Source: CAYQTE01 sp964420285 (GTDB lineage: Bacteria > Planctomycetota > Phycisphaerae > Tepidisphaerales > Tepidisphaeraceae). Taken from it: a DNA stretch of 25,584 nucleotides. The notes beneath the pieces were generated by a model. That model did not search any database, was not told where the DNA came from, and saw only the letters and a program-made list of their open reading frames with translations. Both the position numbers and the translations under genes were made by a program. Shown one piece after another: positions 24,601 to 25,584 of this stretch. Each line of letters begins with the position of its first letter. Position 1 is the first letter of the stretch. Where the stretch lies: contig CAYQTE010000066.1 in NCBI GenBank assembly GCA_964420285.1, positions 1 through 25,584 of the forward strand. The letters run 5' to 3'.

Positions 24601-25364
24601 CGCGTCCGCGGTTCGATGCGGTTGATCCGCAGTTCGCGGGCGACCTTCATGGTCTTGGCGAAGCGCTCGTCGGTGCGCAGTTCCATGCGCCACGTTCGCG
24701 GCGGCAGGAGAACACGTTCCAGATTCACCTGCGACGTGTTCAGGTTCACTCGCTCGTGCGTGTTGAGCGACGGGAACTGATTCGGCAGACACTCGACAGT
24801 CCCGCCGCCGTCGGCGTGGGCGACCGTCGTGATGTATCCGATGTAAAGCCCGGCGGCATTGCTGAGCTGGAAAGCGGCGGCGATCCAGTCCTTGAGTTCC
24901 TGATGGGTACCGGGCTCCAGTGCCGGCATGCGGAGATGCTGGCACATGAACCGGCTGTCGGCCGGAACCTGCGTGCTCTCGCACCACGGATCCTCGCCCA
25001 TGATGACGACCACGCCGCCCTGCGGATGGGCGCCGCTCATGTTGCCCAGCGCCAGAGCGTCGGCCGCCACGTGAACTCCCACGCTCTTCATCGCGCAGAT
25101 GGCGCGGCACGGAAGCATCTGGCTGCCATTGACGGCCGCGGAGGCCAGGGCTTCGTTGTTCGATTGAAATGCCCGTACACCGTGCGGCTTGAGCAGGTCC
25201 GCGATGTCGGTTAACGCATCGAAGAATCCAGCCACCGGCGAGCCGGGATATCCGGTTATCAGGTGAACGCCACCAGGAGTTTCCAGAGCGCCCTTGACGA
25301 GCAACTCATTGCCGGAAAAGACTTCCCGGCCGCTCCCGGTGAGGAAGCGGGGATCAACAGCCAT
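21615..25364 (-). CDS. Fused 2-oxoacid (indolepyruvate):ferredoxin oxidoreductase, IorA-IorB type with DUF6537-like tail
   Basis: This 1249-aa single chain decarboxylates an arylpyruvate or other 2-oxoacid to the acyl-CoA and reduces ferredoxin. An N-terminal alpha domain (LITGYPGSPVAGFFDAL, CAMKSVGVHVAADALALGN) is followed by CPGCPHRDSSA and the thiamine diphosphate domain with GDSTFFHSG (520-528) and ILQNGTTAMTG. A ferredoxin-like segment has CxxCxxCx5CP (660-673) plus a second, incomplete Cys set (CVNDGAC...CPSF). The gamma domain starts at MSGVGGMGIGVVG (from 761). The last 300 or so residues match my memory of the DUF6537 tail of these fused enzymes. The ATG at 25364 has AAGGA about 9 nt upstream. 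It is monocistronic here and convergent with the GTPase pair (14-nt gap). Confidence 0.92.
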   Translation of the reverse strand: MAVDPRFLTGSGREVFSGNELLVKGALETPGGVHLITGYPGSPVAGFFDALTDIADLLKPHGVRAFQSNNEALASAAVNGSQMLPCRAICAMKSVGVHVAADALALGNMSGAHPQGGVVVIMGEDPWCESTQVPADSRFMCQHLRMPALEPGTHQELKDWIAAAFQLSNAAGLYIGYITTVAHADGGGTVECLPNQFPSLNTHERVNLNTSQVNLERVLLPPRTWRMELRTDERFAKTMKVARELRINRIEPRTRNIAEGNAPASLGFIVTGMGGPYLRHALFDLGLSGVFPILNMGMSYPADAALVKEFSAMCRTMVVIEERRAFLETNIRESLYRDLSSDEASEICSRLYGKRFPDPAGNAATPVEGFPDTRGLNISVVFQKLIPLIKADERLPAELRNGRLGAEMDRLRRASKPKLNIFADSVVTRTPTFCPGCPHRDSSAALLQLRSDLANPGYMRKHHGTGPVDLVAHGDTGCYTMLMFPPTEQLMHNYSGMGLGAGTGSGIDPFITNKQIVFMGDSTFFHSGQLAISNAVKAHQEICFIILQNGTTAMTGHQEHAGTELDLMGDRCFAQDIESIVRSMAGKSALQVARLSPADRKRYRQTLESLILAPGVKVIIADKECGITYHRTRFQEERREIKTHGYLPRKTHMNVTPEVCENCLECTKATACPGLTTIATDYGSKIDTDLTWCVNDGACERVVASNDAAQNIKPCPSFEQVTVVRSRRKRYTLPNMDLDKLPEPKRVHDLSKPGATWRVHMSGVGGMGIGVVGAILVRAGHKEGYRVAFQDKKGLAIRNGGVFAQITFINQPVSNLKSEIPAEDQQDPAASAAVTGSIPYGSADLLLGIDILEAARAIDPREPFRVASPDRTAAVLNLYKQPTVLTLLGRSDFDPEALRNQIFESCVTENCFAKNLADICEQRLGSKQFVNIMILGIAYQLGLIPVGARSLAWAIKDGIRRDHRRNVKAFNIGRKLALEPRAIPVKPAPVTWEQVIANKSRILRRTRFWGPSISEQFERLVRMAVSHMSGLSDKAKYDLAIRIYDICQYENLAAAGRYVERLHGLYRRDSAAREFAATTAAIWGLAKVTLIKDEPYVSYLLTRFEKKQRDMAKYGIDAANGDKLIYRHHTNPEFNIGPWRFRVRITTRDWQLRIVQHMKWWRRLPGWHRREASFRDWYISLFRRVDLSSDTGYEQAVRSLQCPDEVTGYREIRYPKMERAMATVEADLAATPRPPDRRNTAALAASAAM

Positions 25365-25515
25365 ATCAGTCTGTCCTTCCGCGGACCCGATGCCGAAGCA
25401 CCGGCCGGCGTGGCTTACGGCGGCAGGATGAACCCGCCCGTCCGCAGGAGACGCCGTTATGCACCGCAGTTTAGAGACTCACAAGCCAATCGGGATTTTA
25501 TGGCCGATCGGCACC

Positions 25516-25549
25516 GTACCCCGGTTATCGGAATTATCCGCCGGGGTAC
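25516..25549. promoter_or_regulatory. 34-nt near-palindrome in the leader of the oxidoreductase gene, candidate operator
   Basis: GTACCCCGG at 25516-25524 is the exact reverse complement of CCGGGGTAC at 25541-25549. Between them, CGGA-ATTA-TCCG (25529-25540) is a smaller palindrome, off centre by 2 nt. The element begins about 8 nt downstream of the -10 box, at the expected transcription start. It could be a repressor site or an RNA hairpin. Confidence 0.5.
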
Positions 25550-25556
25550 ACAAAAC

Positions 25557-25565
25557 ATTATACAC
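25557..25565 (-). promoter_or_regulatory. -10 region (GTGTATAAT) of the oxidoreductase gene
   Basis: A perfect TATAAT preceded by GTG on the minus strand. The expected -35 position falls at or beyond the window end. It leaves an untranslated leader of about 185 nt. Confidence 0.55.
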
Positions 25566-25584
25566 ACCCGGCCGGAAAAATCCC

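Noticed and set aside
23022..25214. 730-aa plus-strand ORF opposite the oxidoreductase
   Set aside because: Antisense shadow; the minus-strand frame has all the catalytic motifs.

Overview
The window is GC-rich bacterial chromosome. It most likely comes from a planctomycete of the class Phycisphaerae. This is inferred from Thr/Gln/Pro-rich stretches right after signal peptides (TTTQPAQ, TAPTTAPAK), a secreted carbohydrate-active enzyme set, mcsA-mcsB without ctsR/clpC beside them, and a fused indolepyruvate oxidoreductase. No rRNA, tRNA, CRISPR array, phage or transposase gene was seen.

Region 1 (1-5274, + strand) is a glycan-degradation cluster: the C-terminal half of a GH29 alpha-L-fucosidase cut by the window edge, a small hicA-hicB toxin-antitoxin pair joined by ATGA overlaps, a secreted GH2 glycosidase, and a second GH29 fucosidase with a Tat signal. 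Region 2 (5275-5590) is a short element with 32-nt perfect inverted repeats. It holds what looks like the decayed 3' end of a GxxExxY-family gene, and its right arm supplies the stop codon of mcsB. Region 3 (5586-8747, - strand) carries mcsB, mcsA and a secreted PL22-type oligogalacturonate lyase-like beta-propeller. Region 4 (8979-11234, - strand) has a second secreted propeller protein, whose promoter-proximal leader and signal peptide duplicate those of the lyase, and a small membrane protein.

Region 5 (11431-15633, + strand) is a tight operon: GH51 alpha-L-arabinofuranosidase, an FAH-family hydrolase read through into a three-helix membrane domain, a GNAT acetyltransferase, and an unknown 121-aa protein. 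Region 6 (15634-21600, + strand) has a repeat-bearing spacer, then argH (probably leaderless), a QueD/PTPS-family protein with an ExxHGH motif instead of the usual Cys, and two adjacent, overlapping dynamin-like GTPase genes. Region 7 (21615-25584, - strand) is a single 1249-aa fused 2-oxoacid (indolepyruvate):ferredoxin oxidoreductase. It has a strong -10 box followed by a 34-nt near-palindrome.

The CAZymes together suggest breakdown of fucose-, arabinose-, galactose- and uronate-containing plant or algal polysaccharide, with the FAH enzyme possibly acting on sugar-acid breakdown products. The items most worth follow-up are the paired membrane GTPases (the second interrupted in its G domain by an in-frame dispersed palindrome), the GxxExxY remnant element, the duplicated leader cassette, the FAH-membrane fusion, and a shared GTGTATAAT-like -10 box before four minus-strand genes.
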